Shown here: one piece after another, positions 1 through 10,816 of the stretch
How positions within the stretch are numbered: position 1 is the stretch's first letter
Layout of the letters: the number at the start of each line of letters is the position of its first letter
NCBI GenBank assembly: GCA_951812925.1
Contig: OX638368.1
Location: forward strand, 125,015,309 to 125,079,308
Length of the DNA: 64,000 nt
Direction: 5' to 3'
DNA from: Calliopum simillimum
Taxonomy: Eukaryota > Arthropoda > Insecta > Diptera > Lauxaniidae
Translations under genes and position numbers: made by a program
Notes under the pieces: generated by a model
Told to the model about the DNA's origin: nothing
The model's input: only the letters and a program-made list of their open reading frames with translations
The model's database searches: none

Positions 1-139
1 GTAAGAAGCGCATTTTCCTCATTTTCTTTAAGGAAAGAGTAGTAAAGAGTAGTATCATACGCATCTTTTTCCCTTAACTTTTAGTAGCGCTAGCAGTTTG
101 TCCCGCTGTGATATTATTTTAACTCACAATTACAAATTT

Positions 140-205
140 GTTAGATCTCTACACCACGGACCTATATGATGAAGAGGTATAAATTTTGTATATTAAGCAA
201 ATGTC
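140..205 (-). repeat. Fragment related to the tRNA-like element core
   Basis: Read on the minus strand, this stretch resembles the A-box side of the tRNA-like segment at 2829-2882, including a GGTGTAGAG block followed by a match to the same AT-rich flank. No B-box is visible next to it. It is probably a decayed fragment of the same repeat family; the element ends cannot be placed. Confidence 0.45.
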
Positions 206-2584
206 TGTCCAAACATAAATATTTTTACAAGAATTATAAATTAAAAATGGTTATACATTTTTCTGACTGAAAGTATAATTTACTCTACGTTTAAGAAACA
301 CTCCATGATAAATAAATCACAAATTTACAAATTCGAAGGTACGTTTTTAGCAATTTATTTATTTGAAAGTCATTAATAATCTGAATGTGTTTTTTTTTTT
401 TTAAATAAGGTATTTATTTTTTTAATTTTTTATGTATTTTTATGTTAATGTGCTGCAAAGGTTCCACAAGAGTATATATTGAAAGAAAAGAAAATTTCTT
501 AAAATTGCCATTCCTTTGTTTAAATTAAATATTTTATGCCAGATTTCGAGACGAGAATACAGCAATCGGTCGCTAAGTAACCTAAAAACACCACGTTTCA
601 TACTGCCAGAGAGCTGATTCACGTATCCATTTATTTATTTTTTGTTAAAAATACTTTTTTTTTTTTAAATTGAAATAAAAAAATAAAACTCTTTTATAAA
701 CAAAACTTAATTTAAAGGTGTTTATTGCTTATTTGTTAGTTATCCTGATACTCATATTTCTTGTTTACTGCAAATTATTATTTTGTTAAAATCTTTTGTT
801 TTTTTTTTTTTTTTTTGTTTATGATTATTAATAACAGTTCGCGGTTATATTTGTAAAAATAATAAAATAAAATTGTTGCATTATGGGATATAAAAAAACC
901 ATTAAATCAAATAATACAAACATTATTACGCACAGACGTCAGGAGACAAATTAAATGTTTCAAATGTTCACATTCAGTTTATGAAATTTGTACGTTCAGT
1001 CTCTGATCAAAGCATTATTAAATAATTTATTTTCATCTTGATGTTATTCACAATAGGTGGGTATGTAGGTATTTGGTTGATTTTTGTACACACGTGATCA
1101 CTTGTGCCCCATAGTGTACTCTGTACAAGAGAGTAGTAGCATTATTGAGTTAACCAAATTTTCGGCCAAAGATCTCTATGGCTGTCACAAATAGAAACAC
1201 TACGAGATACAGCAAATTTTGCGGCGAGACAACTGAAAATGCTAACGTCCCCGCAAGATGGCCGTTGTTCACCTCATCCATCCATTGTACAACCACTGCC
1301 GTGTGAGGTGAATTTATAAATAGATTTTCATTCAGCCGTGTGCCTTTATTTTTATTATGTTTCTGATTTTAACATCTTATGCATCAACGCTGAAATTCTC
1401 CGAGAGTAAAAAAAGAATTTGAAAATCACCAATCAACGATACATAAATATTTATTTTTGCGTATCTGCATATGTACTTATGTGTTTATGATTTTATGTAC
1501 ACATTTACATAAGCTACCAAACATAATGTGCTTCAGAGATTCAGTAATTCTGCCCCAAAAATTTTCCTTAAGAGAATTTTTTTTTAAAGTGTAAGAATCA
1601 TGCTTTCAAATGAACTTGACTTTTATTTAAATGCGACAACTGTCAAAGTTTGCGAAAGTTTGGAAAACGATTACGAAAACATTTGGAAATTAATATTTTC
1701 TTATTGTTTATTTAAACTTTACAAATCAATTGTGAAAATTTTTAAAAATAAACGTTTTCCAAACGCTTGAAAATGGGTTATGAAATTATTTGGAAATAAA
1801 CTTTTTCCAAGCGTTAAATTGTTAAGGTCACTAAATTGTTTGTTGGGTATGTAGAAGGTTTGCTTTTAAATCAATTCAAAAGTATTGTCAAGCATTTTTA
1901 AACTTGTGTAAATTATTTACCACTGTAAATTTATTCCATTTTTACTTAACACTACACACACAAAACTCAATCAATCGAAAAAATCGGCCACATTTCAAAT
2001 AAGCGCTTCATTTTTTCCGGAAGCCTGTGGTCAGTTTTAGAACGCTTACATCCTAGGATATGTAATGTGAAAAAGAAAAAAAAGTTCTTATAGAGCGGAA
2101 GCGCTTATGGCTGAAAAAGAAACACTTCAAAAAGCCTTTTGAAGCGCTTTCTTTCCTCTTGGGATATAACAAACTTTTACATAAAAACATATATATATAT
2201 AAAAACTAAAAATAAGAAATAGGTTACCAACTTAAGGTAGCTTTCATTGCTTAGACATCTTCTGAACTTTTTCAATGAAATTTGGAAGGTAGATTGCGAA
2301 CATGAATATCATATACACCCGACCTTTTTAACGACCATATTTTTGAGCCATACTGCTTTTAAGTGTAGCAGTACTAGAACATTGGAAGAAAGGGTACTTT
2401 TTCTTGTGGCACATCGCATTTCACAGCTTATCCCTAAATTTCCTGGTACCTTAAAAACTACTGTTCAGCCCTGAATGTCAAATAATAGCAAGAGATTTTA
2501 AATATTTCTGATTCGTGCCATTCTACTGGCGACGGAAAAACTTCTGTTCCATCAAGTCAATGTGCACAAGTGTGTACTTGGTAG
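206..2584. other. AT-rich stretch without a recognisable gene
   Basis: Only short ORFs (up to 75 codons) without recognisable domains, plus A/T homopolymers. The block around 1660-1810 repeats short GAAAAC/AAACG motifs. I see no RNA gene and no element ends. Confidence 0.6.
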
Positions 2585-2651
2585 GTCGGGTCGATGAAAA
2601 AATAATTGGAAAAACTGCCGCCTATTTGCAAGTTTACTTTGAGAGTATCTA

Positions 2652-3116
2652 CACTGAGCCAAAAAACGCATAGTAAAATTCAAGATATTTGCTTAAAATA
2701 AAATCTCAAGGTATGCACCTTCGAAAAATATTTTTTCCATACATTTTTTGAAGATGTGTGCCTTCAAATATAAATTTTATTTTTTTTTTTTTTTTTTAGA
2801 GACATTTGTGTTTTAAAATTTTCTTAACATACAAAAATTATACCTCTTCATCACATTGGTCAATGGTGTAGAGGTTTAACGAGTTTGCAAGTAAAAATAA
2901 CATGTTTCTATCCATCATGCGGACGGGCGTAGGTTCGTATCCTCATGCGGATCGTTTATTTTTTTTTAATTGAAATTTAAATTCGTTAACCTTTGATAAA
3001 AATATCTTTGACCTGAGTTTAAGTTTGCCCAACTTAATTTTTAATAAACTCGTTATATGAAAATAATAAAATTGAAGATGTTTTTCTTCATTTTTATTAT
3101 TTTTTCTGCTCAATGT
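2652..3116. mobile_element. TA-flanked TIR element with a tRNA-like core
   Basis: Ends are CACTGAGCCAAAAAA on the left and the inverted CATTGAGCAGAAAAAA on the right, flanked by TA at 2650-2651 and 3117-3118. Joining the flanks at one TA restores the uninterrupted sequence seen at 36842-36860 and, inverted, at 3271-3291, so the boundaries are fixed by comparison. It encodes no protein. The interior holds a tRNA-like segment (2855-2950, plus strand). Non-autonomous; the TA duplication suggests mobilisation by a Tc1/mariner-type transposase (inference). Confidence 0.75.
2855..2950 (+). other. tRNA-like segment with pol III-type boxes
   Basis: TGGTGTAGAGGTTTAAC (2864-2880) resembles a tRNA A-box/D-arm, and GGTTCGTATCC (2932-2942) fits the B-box consensus GGTTCRANNCC apart from the T after TTCG. 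A T run begins about 15 bases after the B-box (near 2959). The T-stem pairs poorly, so this is not a functional tRNA gene; a tRNA-derived promoter relic is more likely. Confidence 0.5.
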
Positions 3117-3441
3117 AGAAAACAAAAAAAAAAAAACAAAAATTTTTTTGGCCAACTCTAAAAACAGCCAAAACAACGATACATCATTTTAAAACATTGG
3201 ACATAACCTGCCAAAATTATAGAAAAAAGACTATTTTGGTTGTTTTTAGAGTTGTCCAAAAACATTTTTTTTTTGTTTTCTAGATACTCTCGAGGTAAGC
3301 TTTCAAACATAGGGCGGTTATTCCAAACTTTTTTTTTTTTGTATGGAGACCGATCAGGTCTAGTGGTTAAAATCCAAAAATTTAATTTTCCATATTGAAC
3401 GAAAAAACATAAAAAACTAAGACCAACAAACAAAAACAGCA

Positions 3442-4169
3442 CCAGAATTGCGCTAGCTTGTCTGGATTTTGAGATATCGTATTCTTAAAATGCTTTCGGA
3501 TGTCCGCAAATTCATCTGATGATTTGATATGGTTATCAATGGAACTAGTGACGAAGACCAGCCATCGGATAAATATTATTTTTTTGTTTTTCTCTAAGCA
3601 TTTTGCTTTGTTTTTGTAATGTTAGTGTTTTTTACTAAAAAACAGAAAGTTCCAACCACCAATGGCATTTGAAGCATGTTTGGATGATAGCTAATAAAAT
3701 TTGTTTTTGATTTAAATTAGTTTTCACCTAGCCGTGCGTCCAGCATATTCTCAAAATTTTGCCACCTGTGAAGAAAACCTGAAGAAATAGCTGGACGGTA
3801 AAAGATTTGGGTCGAATGAAGAGGTCATTACTGAAGCAAATGCCTATTTTAAGGGCCTTAAGAAGCCTATTATTTGGAATGAAAAAAAAAAAAAAAAAAT
3901 TGGAGAAACGATGGACTCAATGTATCGAACTAAAAGGACTTTTTTTTTGCCGAAAAATATATATTTAATTCAAGAAGCCTCGAACTCGAAGCAATATTTT
4001 AACTATATTTTTTTTTTTCCTTTTCGAGATTTGTCGGCTTTTTTAACTTGATAACTTAATGTTCATCTTTCCTTTTTCATGATTTGTAGGATTCTGAATA
4101 ACTGTCGTATTTATTTATATTGTCTTGTTAAAGGAAATATAATTTATATTTCATAAGTACCTACTATTA
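3442..4169. other. AT-rich stretch without a recognisable gene
   Basis: Nothing beyond homopolymers and very short ORFs. GGTCTAGTGGTTAAAATCC just upstream (around 3356) resembles a tRNA A-box but has no B-box partner. Confidence 0.55.
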
Positions 4170-5136
4170 CACTGAAAATTCTTAAAGTAAACGTTAGAAA
4201 AACTACCCGTGTCTCGTGGCTTTTCTCCAGCACGTCACATTTTTTTTTTTAATCGATTTTTAAAGTTTTTTTATCCACTGCACATGAAAAAAACAAAAAA
4301 AAAACCACATTTTTGTGCTAAATCGATGAATTTAACTATATGATCCTTACATCTACACTTGTGCTCAGCAAACTTATGCAGGATATATTTTTGTTTACAA
4401 TTTTAACCTTGTACAACCCCCACATGTGGGTCATTTTCGCCCTTTTCTTAAAAAGGTGCAAAAATGACACCTTAAACAGGAGAATATTGAGTCAGTATGT
4501 ACTTCAGAAATATTTGCTTTAAAATTTCACTACTAGTTTCTAAACACGTAAAGGTCCAAATTTAAGCCCGAAACCAAAAAAATCGTTAAACCAATAAGGA
4601 CTTTTAACATTGCATGTTAATTACATTAATGACGCGCTTACCTTAAGTTTTAAGAATTTTTCGTCTTTGGTAACTCTTAAAGAAATTTTTTGAAGGATTT
4701 TTTTGCAAATTTTTTTAACCCATTTTGCTTTTTTAGTGTTCAGCAATCAGTAGTGAAATTGTATAGCAAATATTTCTGTAGTACATACTTACTCAATATT
4801 CCCCTGTGTTAGGGCTAATTTTTGTACCTTTTTAAGAAAAGTGCAGAAATTACCCACATGTGGGGGTTAAACAGGCTTAAAATTTTGAACAAAAATATTC
4901 CCCGCAATACCCAGTTTGCTCAACACACGATACACCTCAGATGTAAGGAACATATCGTTAAATTCATCGATTTAACACAAGAATGCGGTATTTTCGTTTT
5001 TTTCATGTACAGTGGATAAAGATTCCAAAAATCGATTAAAAAAAAATGGGACTTGCTGGAGCAAAACCATGAGACACAGGTATTTTTTTTTTATCGCTTA
5101 CTTTAAGACTTTTTTGGATTTGGATTTTCTCATGTG
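4170..5136. repeat. Fold-back (long inverted repeat) element
   Basis: Left arm about 4195-4540 and right arm about 4744-5100 are inverted copies. Matching landmarks include CCCACATGTGGG, the TTTCACTACT block, AAATCGATGAATTTAAC and the outer GTGTCTCGTGG / CCATGAGACAC pair. Arms differ at many positions and the outer ends (CACTGAAAA at 4170, TTTTCTCATGTG at 5136) match only roughly, so the element is old. No coding capacity. Confidence 0.65.
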
Positions 5137-5214
5137 TTTTTTTTTTTTTTTGTACCGAACAGTGTTATGAGCAGAGGAAAAATAAATTTCATAAGTTTAA
5201 TACCACAAAGCTCA

Positions 5215-5475
5215 GTTGAGGAGTAATTTTTCAAAAGGGCTTATAACCAAAATGAGGCAAAAGTAATGTTATAATATTAATTGCCTGATACTTTGTTATA
5301 AATTAATAAAATTGGGATCTGTCTTCACAAAAAGTTTACCTGATGGCGTAGAATTAATGCCATTTAGTTAAAAAAATCATATTTATCCAATAAGCGATTA
5401 TTATGCAAATTATTAGTATGACATTACTTTTGCCTCGTTTTGGTTATAAGCCCTTTTGAAAAATTACTCCTCAGC
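5215..5475. mobile_element. MITE of the GAGCCG family (divergent copy)
   Basis: Terminal inverted repeats of about 50 bp, beginning GTTGAGGAGTAATTTTTC, with a shared interior (GAGGCAAAAGTAATGT, TTAATTG-CTGA) also found at 18471-18723 and 28216-28473. The outermost ends differ from those copies. No ORF. Confidence 0.65.
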
Positions 5476-5593
5476 TATGTAGATCGAATATCGGCATATT
5501 CTGAGCATACTAATTTATTCATTGCTTCTTTTTAATTTTTATTTTTATTATTATTTTCATTATGACTTGTGTACCGTGTTAAATTTTGCTTAC

Positions 5594-6402
5594 ATTTTTT
5601 TAATCGCACATTTTTTATTTCGCTGTAAATCCGTGAATTATTTACGATTTCATTATTTCTATTTTTGTTTAAATCAACTTTTTTTGTTTAACGTGAAAAA
5701 CTGCGCTGCTGGCAATTTTTTTTTTTTTTTTTAACTAAACACACTTTTATAGATCGATTAATTTCATTTTTTCGCAATAAAAACACTCATAAAAAATATT
5801 TTAAAATGAAATAAATTTTTTTCGATCCCAACCGATATGAAGAAGTTTTTTTTTTTTTTATTTTTTTTTTGTTATTTTGGGGGGAAAAAAGCACTCAAAC
5901 CGATTCAATATTAATCATTATGCATAATGAGAACGAATCGAATGCTGAACATGAGCCAAACCTCAACATTATGTTACTTATCCGGACGCAACGCGCGCTG
6001 ACGCCTACAGCTTGCTTACGATCGCGAATACAACCAGACTGTGACTTGAGTGAGATTTAATCAGTTTTTTTTTTTTTTACTTCGAACACGATATTTAATA
6101 TTTAATTCTAGACTATGACTAAGTCAACTAATTGCGCTCTTCTTCTCTTTAATTTTGTTGTAACTTTTAATTCGAGTTTCGTTGGCTTGTCATCTAGTCG
6201 AGCGGTTTTTTTAGCACTTTTCAACACTGTTAAAATATTATTTAAAAATTTTATTCATTTCAAAATTTTTAATAAATTTTCCCATGCAATTTTATTGCAT
6301 TTCAATTGCAAATAATAAAAGAAATAATTGAATAACACTCTTTAGGAAAAAACACACAATTACACGATGACGACCAACGAAACAACGCACTCAAACTAAA
6401 CT
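5594..6402 (-). promoter_or_regulatory. Candidate minus-strand first exon with Inr and DPE
   Basis: On the minus strand, GCAGTT places an initiator A at 6402, and GGTCGT lies at exactly +28 to +33 (6375-6370), matching the arthropod DPE. The transcript sense is A-rich with several GC-richer islands (5920-6060), like a long dipteran 5' UTR, and runs to a GTAAGC donor-like site with an exon edge at 5594. No long ORF follows, so it would be non-coding leader. Inr-DPE pairs occur by chance; the call is tentative. Confidence 0.35.
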
Positions 6403-6699
6403 GCCCCTCAGTATTGGCTGACAAAATTAGCCACCGTCAAATTCTTAAAAATTTTTATGTTTTCTCTATGCTACAATTCTAAAATAGTAACAGAAAATAA
6501 ACAAGAAAAAATATAAAAAAGGAAAAAAAAAAAATAAAATTGGCAAAATTGAGAGAGATCCAACACATCTCGTCAGTGTTGTACCGAAGGTGCAAATGCA
6601 GTGGTACATCATACGGGAAAATAATTCAAGTGCAGTTTTGACATGGATTAGATCTCGTTTTGTAGTTGTTTCTACTTTTGATTTTTATGGTCTTTTTTA

Positions 6700-7075
6700 G
6701 TAATTTCGAATAGCATATGGTATTTTTCGACTTTTGTAGACTTATTGATTGGGGAGAAACAATTCCTTAGACATTTTAAAAATTACCCATGTATGTACTT
6801 ACACATCTATTTTGATTTAATTAAATTCTTTGAATTTTTTTCGATAATATTTGGATCGTTCTTAGTGAAATGGGTCATATATGCATGTATATATGTATGA
6901 CCCATTTCACTAAGAACGATCCAAATATTATCGAAAAAAATTCAAAGAATTTAATTAAATCAAAATAGATGTGTAAGTACATACATGGGTAATTTTTAAA
7001 ATGTCTAAGGAATTGTTTCTCCCCAATCAATAAGTCTACAAAAGTCGAAAAATACCATATGCTATTCGAAATTAC
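6700..7075. repeat. Perfect 180-bp inverted repeat with 16-bp spacer
   Basis: Arm 6700-6879 and arm 6896-7075 are exact reverse complements at every position I compared; the spacer is TATGCATGTATATATG-like. No target duplication is obvious and no ORF uses it. Such identity implies recent formation or ongoing correction between arms. Confidence 0.9.
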
Positions 7076-7444
7076 AACTTATTGGTATACTAAAATATTT
7101 TGAAACCCAGTAGTAGTTATATTAGACTCTTAACAGACTTCTGAGACTACCCGAGACTATGCTAAAACTAGGTAACTCCAATTTTCTAGTTTTGAGATAA
7201 TTCAATTTTAATATTTTAAAAAATTTTAATTTACACTGAATTTCGAATTTTCTTGTTTTGTTTTTTTCTTATAACTTTGCAATAGTACCACTTTAGAGAA
7301 CTCTGGTTGGACAGGATTGTGCACAAAATCATGAAGAATATCATAAGCCGCTAACGGCGCCATAACATGGGTGATTTGGCACTCTAGGTGGCTTTTAAGT
7401 TTTTTACTGTCAGAACTGTTGCATGTTTTCGTACAAACCGGGTC

Positions 7445-7735
7445 GATCTTCATACAGAAAAAAAAAAGTTTAGAAAAACCGCCCCTTATTTGATAGCTTA
7501 CTTGGAGAGCAAACGTTCAAAACATTTTTTTTGGACCGCTCTGAAAACAACTAAAATGGTATTTATTTCAATAACTTTGACAGTTGATATCCGATGTTCA
7601 AATGTTTTGTATCGTTGTACATGGCTTAATTAGGCATACATTTCTTTCTCAGGTTTTTTGGACCACCAAGTTCATATTTGACTAGTACGTAGGAGTAGTA
7701 ATTTCTATGATTCGTATCCCCCTAAATGCCATTTT
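7445..7735. repeat. Dispersed repeat, second copy at 36785-37085
   Basis: Shares with 36785-37085 the order: A run, TTAGAAAAACCGCCC, an ACTCTAAAAACA-like block, TTGTA..GGCTTAATTAGGC, GGACCACCAA and TTCGTATCCCC. It also matches the arms of the fold-back at 2585-3350. The remaining parts of 7076-8304 show nothing recognisable. Confidence 0.6.
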
Positions 7736-8304
7736 TTCTTTATAAAATTTAACTCTTTAAAAATATATACTTACATTTTAACCAAAAATTGCTAATTAAT
7801 GCTCAACTAAGCCTTTTACAACAATATATAATTTTTAAACATCGGGCATCACCTGCCGAAGTTATGGGAAAAACACGATTTTGTCTGTTTTTACTGTGGT
7901 GCAAAAAAACAAAATTTTTTAAATAGGGAATCGTTTTTCCAATTAGAGATTTCATCACTTACCGTCAAAGTAGTCAGTAGTCAGGTTAAAATGAGAATGG
8001 AGTGAATGTATGTTTAATAGCTTTATGTTTGCACTCCCAAATGTCTTATAAAATGAAAAAGGAGAAATGACACTCAGACCACATCCAATTTTTTTTTTTT
8101 AAGTCCCGCTCTCAAATAATTTTAGAAACTGCAACTAAACAAACTATTCACCACGAAATATTTCGCGCAACTGAATTAACTTTTATTCATATTTGAATGC
8201 TACAAAAGCTACAAGTATTGAAATTGATAGAAGTGCCATTTCACCTGTGGTTGCCACACATCCCAGGCTTGCTCTTAGTGCAGAGTTTTACTTTTACTGA
8301 AAAG

Positions 8305-8786
8305 CTGGGCTACAAACCAGTTCAAAAATCGATGCGGTTCGGTGCAGTGGTTCGAACCACTTTACGAAAACTTGTACCGGTGCAAGAACCGGTTTCTGAA
8401 TGAATCTGTACCAAAGTTCGGTTCGGTTCGAATGGTTCAGATAGTGGTATTAGAATTTGATAGAAAAAAATCAAATGCACGAAATGCCGCAAAAGACGTC
8501 TTTAAAAAAATACAACTAATTGCGTTGCCAATAAGTGAAAATTTTTTTATACATTTTTACATGAAGGGTTGCATTTTCGTTGCAAAATTTAATGGACAAT
8601 TTACAAAAACTGCTCAAGTAATTTTTAATTTTGAACCGAACCGAACTATTTTTTTAGTGTGGTTTTCGGTTCGGCTCAGCGCTTTCAAAATTAAAACGGT
8701 TCGGTTCGTGGTTCGGTTCAAAAACACAAAAACGACGATGGTTCTGTTCAAAAACCGATTCGGTTCAAAGCCGCTTTGCAGCCCTG
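8305..8786. mobile_element. hAT-type MITE with GGTTCGGTTC subterminal repeats
   Basis: Ends are CTGGGCTACAAACC (left) and the inverted CAGGGCTGCAAAGC (right), typical of hAT elements. They are flanked by 8-bp duplications CTGAAAAG (8297-8304) and CTGAAAAT (8787-8794), one mismatch. GGTTCGGTTC or its complement recurs near both ends (around 8414, 8636, 8669, 8698-8718), as expected for subterminal transposase-binding repeats. The 152-codon ORF across it is a by-product of those repeats, not a hAT transposase. Confidence 0.75.
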
Positions 8787-8794
8787 CTGAAAAT

Positions 8795-9558
8795 GTATAA
8801 GTGTGATAATAGCTTTTTTCAATTTATTTGAGCTCTACAACATCCGATGGTCCTTAAATCTTTTATAGATTTATTAACAATGATGCATAGAACATTTTGA
8901 ACCAAAAAACGTCGAAAGTAAAATGTTGGCACTTAGTGCTTTTGGTACTTTTACACTTCAAATGTTACAAATCGACAACGAGATCACTTCCGCATAAAAA
9001 GTCACTCAAGATCAAAGGTCACGAATAACAAATATATTCAAATTGCAAATACTTCACTAGCGGTTACATCCATTATGGATGATTGTTGTTAATTTTGTGG
9101 CTTAGGAAATTTCCTATAGAAAGGTAAGAAAACAAATATTATGTAAATGGATCCTTTATTAAGCAAATATAAAATGCTCGGATCCGAAAGTTATCGTATG
9201 GTCTGGCATAAGGCAAATTAAACCATAACTTTCAATAACTTAAAAACTGTCTGCTCATGGAGTGGGAAAACTTAAATCTATGGGTGGCATTATAGATAGA
9301 CATGAATATTAGTCTCATTCTATGAGAAATCTGGGAGGCGTGGCACGCTGAGGTGATATGGCACCCTTTTCAATTTCAATACTTGCAGCCTACATAGCAT
9401 TGAAATATGGACGCAGTTTAATTCAGTTGCGCGAGAGACTTCGTGGGAAGTAGTTCGTTTGGCTGTAGTTGCTAAAATAACCAACTTTCTTTTTTGATAT
9501 ATTTCGAGAGGCAGTAGAGCGCTGAGTATTTGAAACAGTTATATGGTGCATTTGAGGC
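8795..9558. other. AT-rich stretch without a recognisable gene
   Basis: No element ends, RNA gene or plausible coding region seen. Confidence 0.55.
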
Positions 9559-9637
9559 ACATTCACCTCTCCACCAAGTTTGGTGAATGTGCCTCAAAAA
9601 CTGTAGGATTCCACAATTTTTGAGAATTCCTCATATA
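9559..9637. repeat. Terminal fragment of fold-back family FB-1
   Basis: About 80 bp matching the outer tip of FB-1 (compare 42990-43071): CTCTCCACCAAGTTTGGTG, an AAAACTGTAGGATTCC block and the terminal GAGAATTCCTCATATA. Nothing of the inner arm is present. Confidence 0.75.
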
Positions 9638-9695
9638 TCAAAATACACAGAATTGTATGTGATTTCGTTTTTGAATGAATACGAGTGATAGTGAA

Positions 9696-9880
9696 GTTTA
9701 TTCGTCTCGTGAAACTTCTATTTGGTATATACCAAAATAGAGAAATGGCAACCAGTTACTGAGAATGACATGGTTCCGGTGCCATTTCTCCTTTTTGGTA
9801 TATACCAAATAAAAGTGTCACGAAACGAATAAACATGTTCCCAGTTACTGAGGGTGCCATGGTTCCGGTGCCATTTCTCC
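9696..9880. repeat. Hairpin plus overlapping 40-bp direct duplication
   Basis: Inverted arms 9696-9750 and 9780-9834, each containing the self-palindrome TTTGGTATATACCAAA (9721-9736, 9794-9809). A direct duplication, CAGTTACTGAG through GGTTCCGGTGCCATTTCTCC, lies at 9752-9791 and 9841-9880. The second duplicate extends past the right arm. Confidence 0.75.
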
Positions 9881-10638
9881 CTTTGCTTGTTATATCATAT
9901 TTGGAAGAAAAAATATGAAGCGTTTGAATGTAAAGTCATTCCAGAATCGCAAAATTTTAGTCAGTTAGGACCTTCAATTTATTTTAACCTTTTACCTTTG
10001 AGGATTCCTTTAAAAACATGAAGCTGAAAACGCAACCAATGCAACGAATGGTAGTTTCAAAGAAGAGAACTTATTAATGTAAATTGGTTACTAACTATGC
10101 TTCTTCCGATGAAGGTGAAGAAAATATTTTATTTCAAGATGAATATGATGGGAGCGCGTGAGATGTGGACCACTAAACCAGATGTTTGGATCCAATGCGT
10201 AATGTGCCGTGTGTGGTCACATGAAACATTTACCTACATCTTATATGAAAACATGCAACAATTCTGGCAATAAATACTTAAAAGCCACTTGGGGTGCAAA
10301 ATCTCGCATGATTTGGTGCCGCATCAACCATAATCTCGAGTGATTTGGTACTTATTAGAATTTTTTAAATAAAAACATATATAAAATATTTTTTAATTTA
10401 GTTAAAATACTTTTTTTTGTTTAAAATAAATTAAAGATTACATTCGTGTTAAGTTCCTTAAAAAATTTCTTTTATTTCTGGTTTTATAACAATTCAACGA
10501 AAAGGGTGCCATACCTCCCGGATTTACCTTACGGCAAGATGATGTCCTTTTTCAAACCCACTAGAAATTTGTTGGTCTTGTTTACTGGATAGGTCGGAAA
10601 ATAACATATTTTTATTAAAAATGTTGCTCAAACAATTA
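9881..10638. other. AT-rich stretch without a recognisable gene
   Basis: No domain-bearing ORF and no repeat ends recognised. Confidence 0.55.
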
Positions 10639-10814
10639 CACAGTAAAAACTTTAGTTTAATTTTAAAACTAAAAGGTATTCATATTCTTCATACTTTTTT
10701 GGAATAAATTTCAAACTTTTTAGGAATTAAATCGAAATTTATAACCAAAAAAGTTTAAAATCAATACTAAAGGGAATAAAAATTAAGATAAGTAAACTAT
10801 CATTTTTTAGTGTG
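10639..10814. mobile_element. Short Tc1/mariner-type MITE
   Basis: Ends CACAGTAAAAAC and (inverted) CACACTAAAAAATG, flanked by TA at 10637-10638 and 10815-10816. The copy at 34853-35084 is in the opposite orientation and shares both ends and interior (AAAGTTTAATTTTAAAAC, TTAGTATTGATTT). No ORF. Confidence 0.7.
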
Positions 10815-10816
10815 TA

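Larger units (their letters stand above)
2585..3350. repeat. Fold-back repeat, split by an inserted TIR element
   Basis: The left arm (2585-2651, resuming 3117-3175) and the right arm (about 3235-3350) are inverted copies of one sequence that contains GAGAGTATCTAG and an ACTCTAAAAACA block. The same sequence recurs in direct orientation at 7445-7735 and 36785-37085. The left arm is interrupted by the element at 2652-3116; the right arm and the 36.8-kb copy are uninterrupted. Confidence 0.7.

Noticed and set aside
2855..2950. Functional tRNA gene with intron
   Set aside because: The box spacing is close to normal but the T-stem is broken and no acceptor stem can be formed.
3350..3380. tRNA-like A-box (GGTCTAGTGGTTAAAATCC)
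   Set aside because: No B-box within normal distance and not inside a TIR element.
8342..8800. 152-codon ORF
   Set aside because: It is the plus-strand read-through of a hAT-type MITE; periodic RF/VRF residues come from GGTTCGGTTC repeats and no transposase motif is present.
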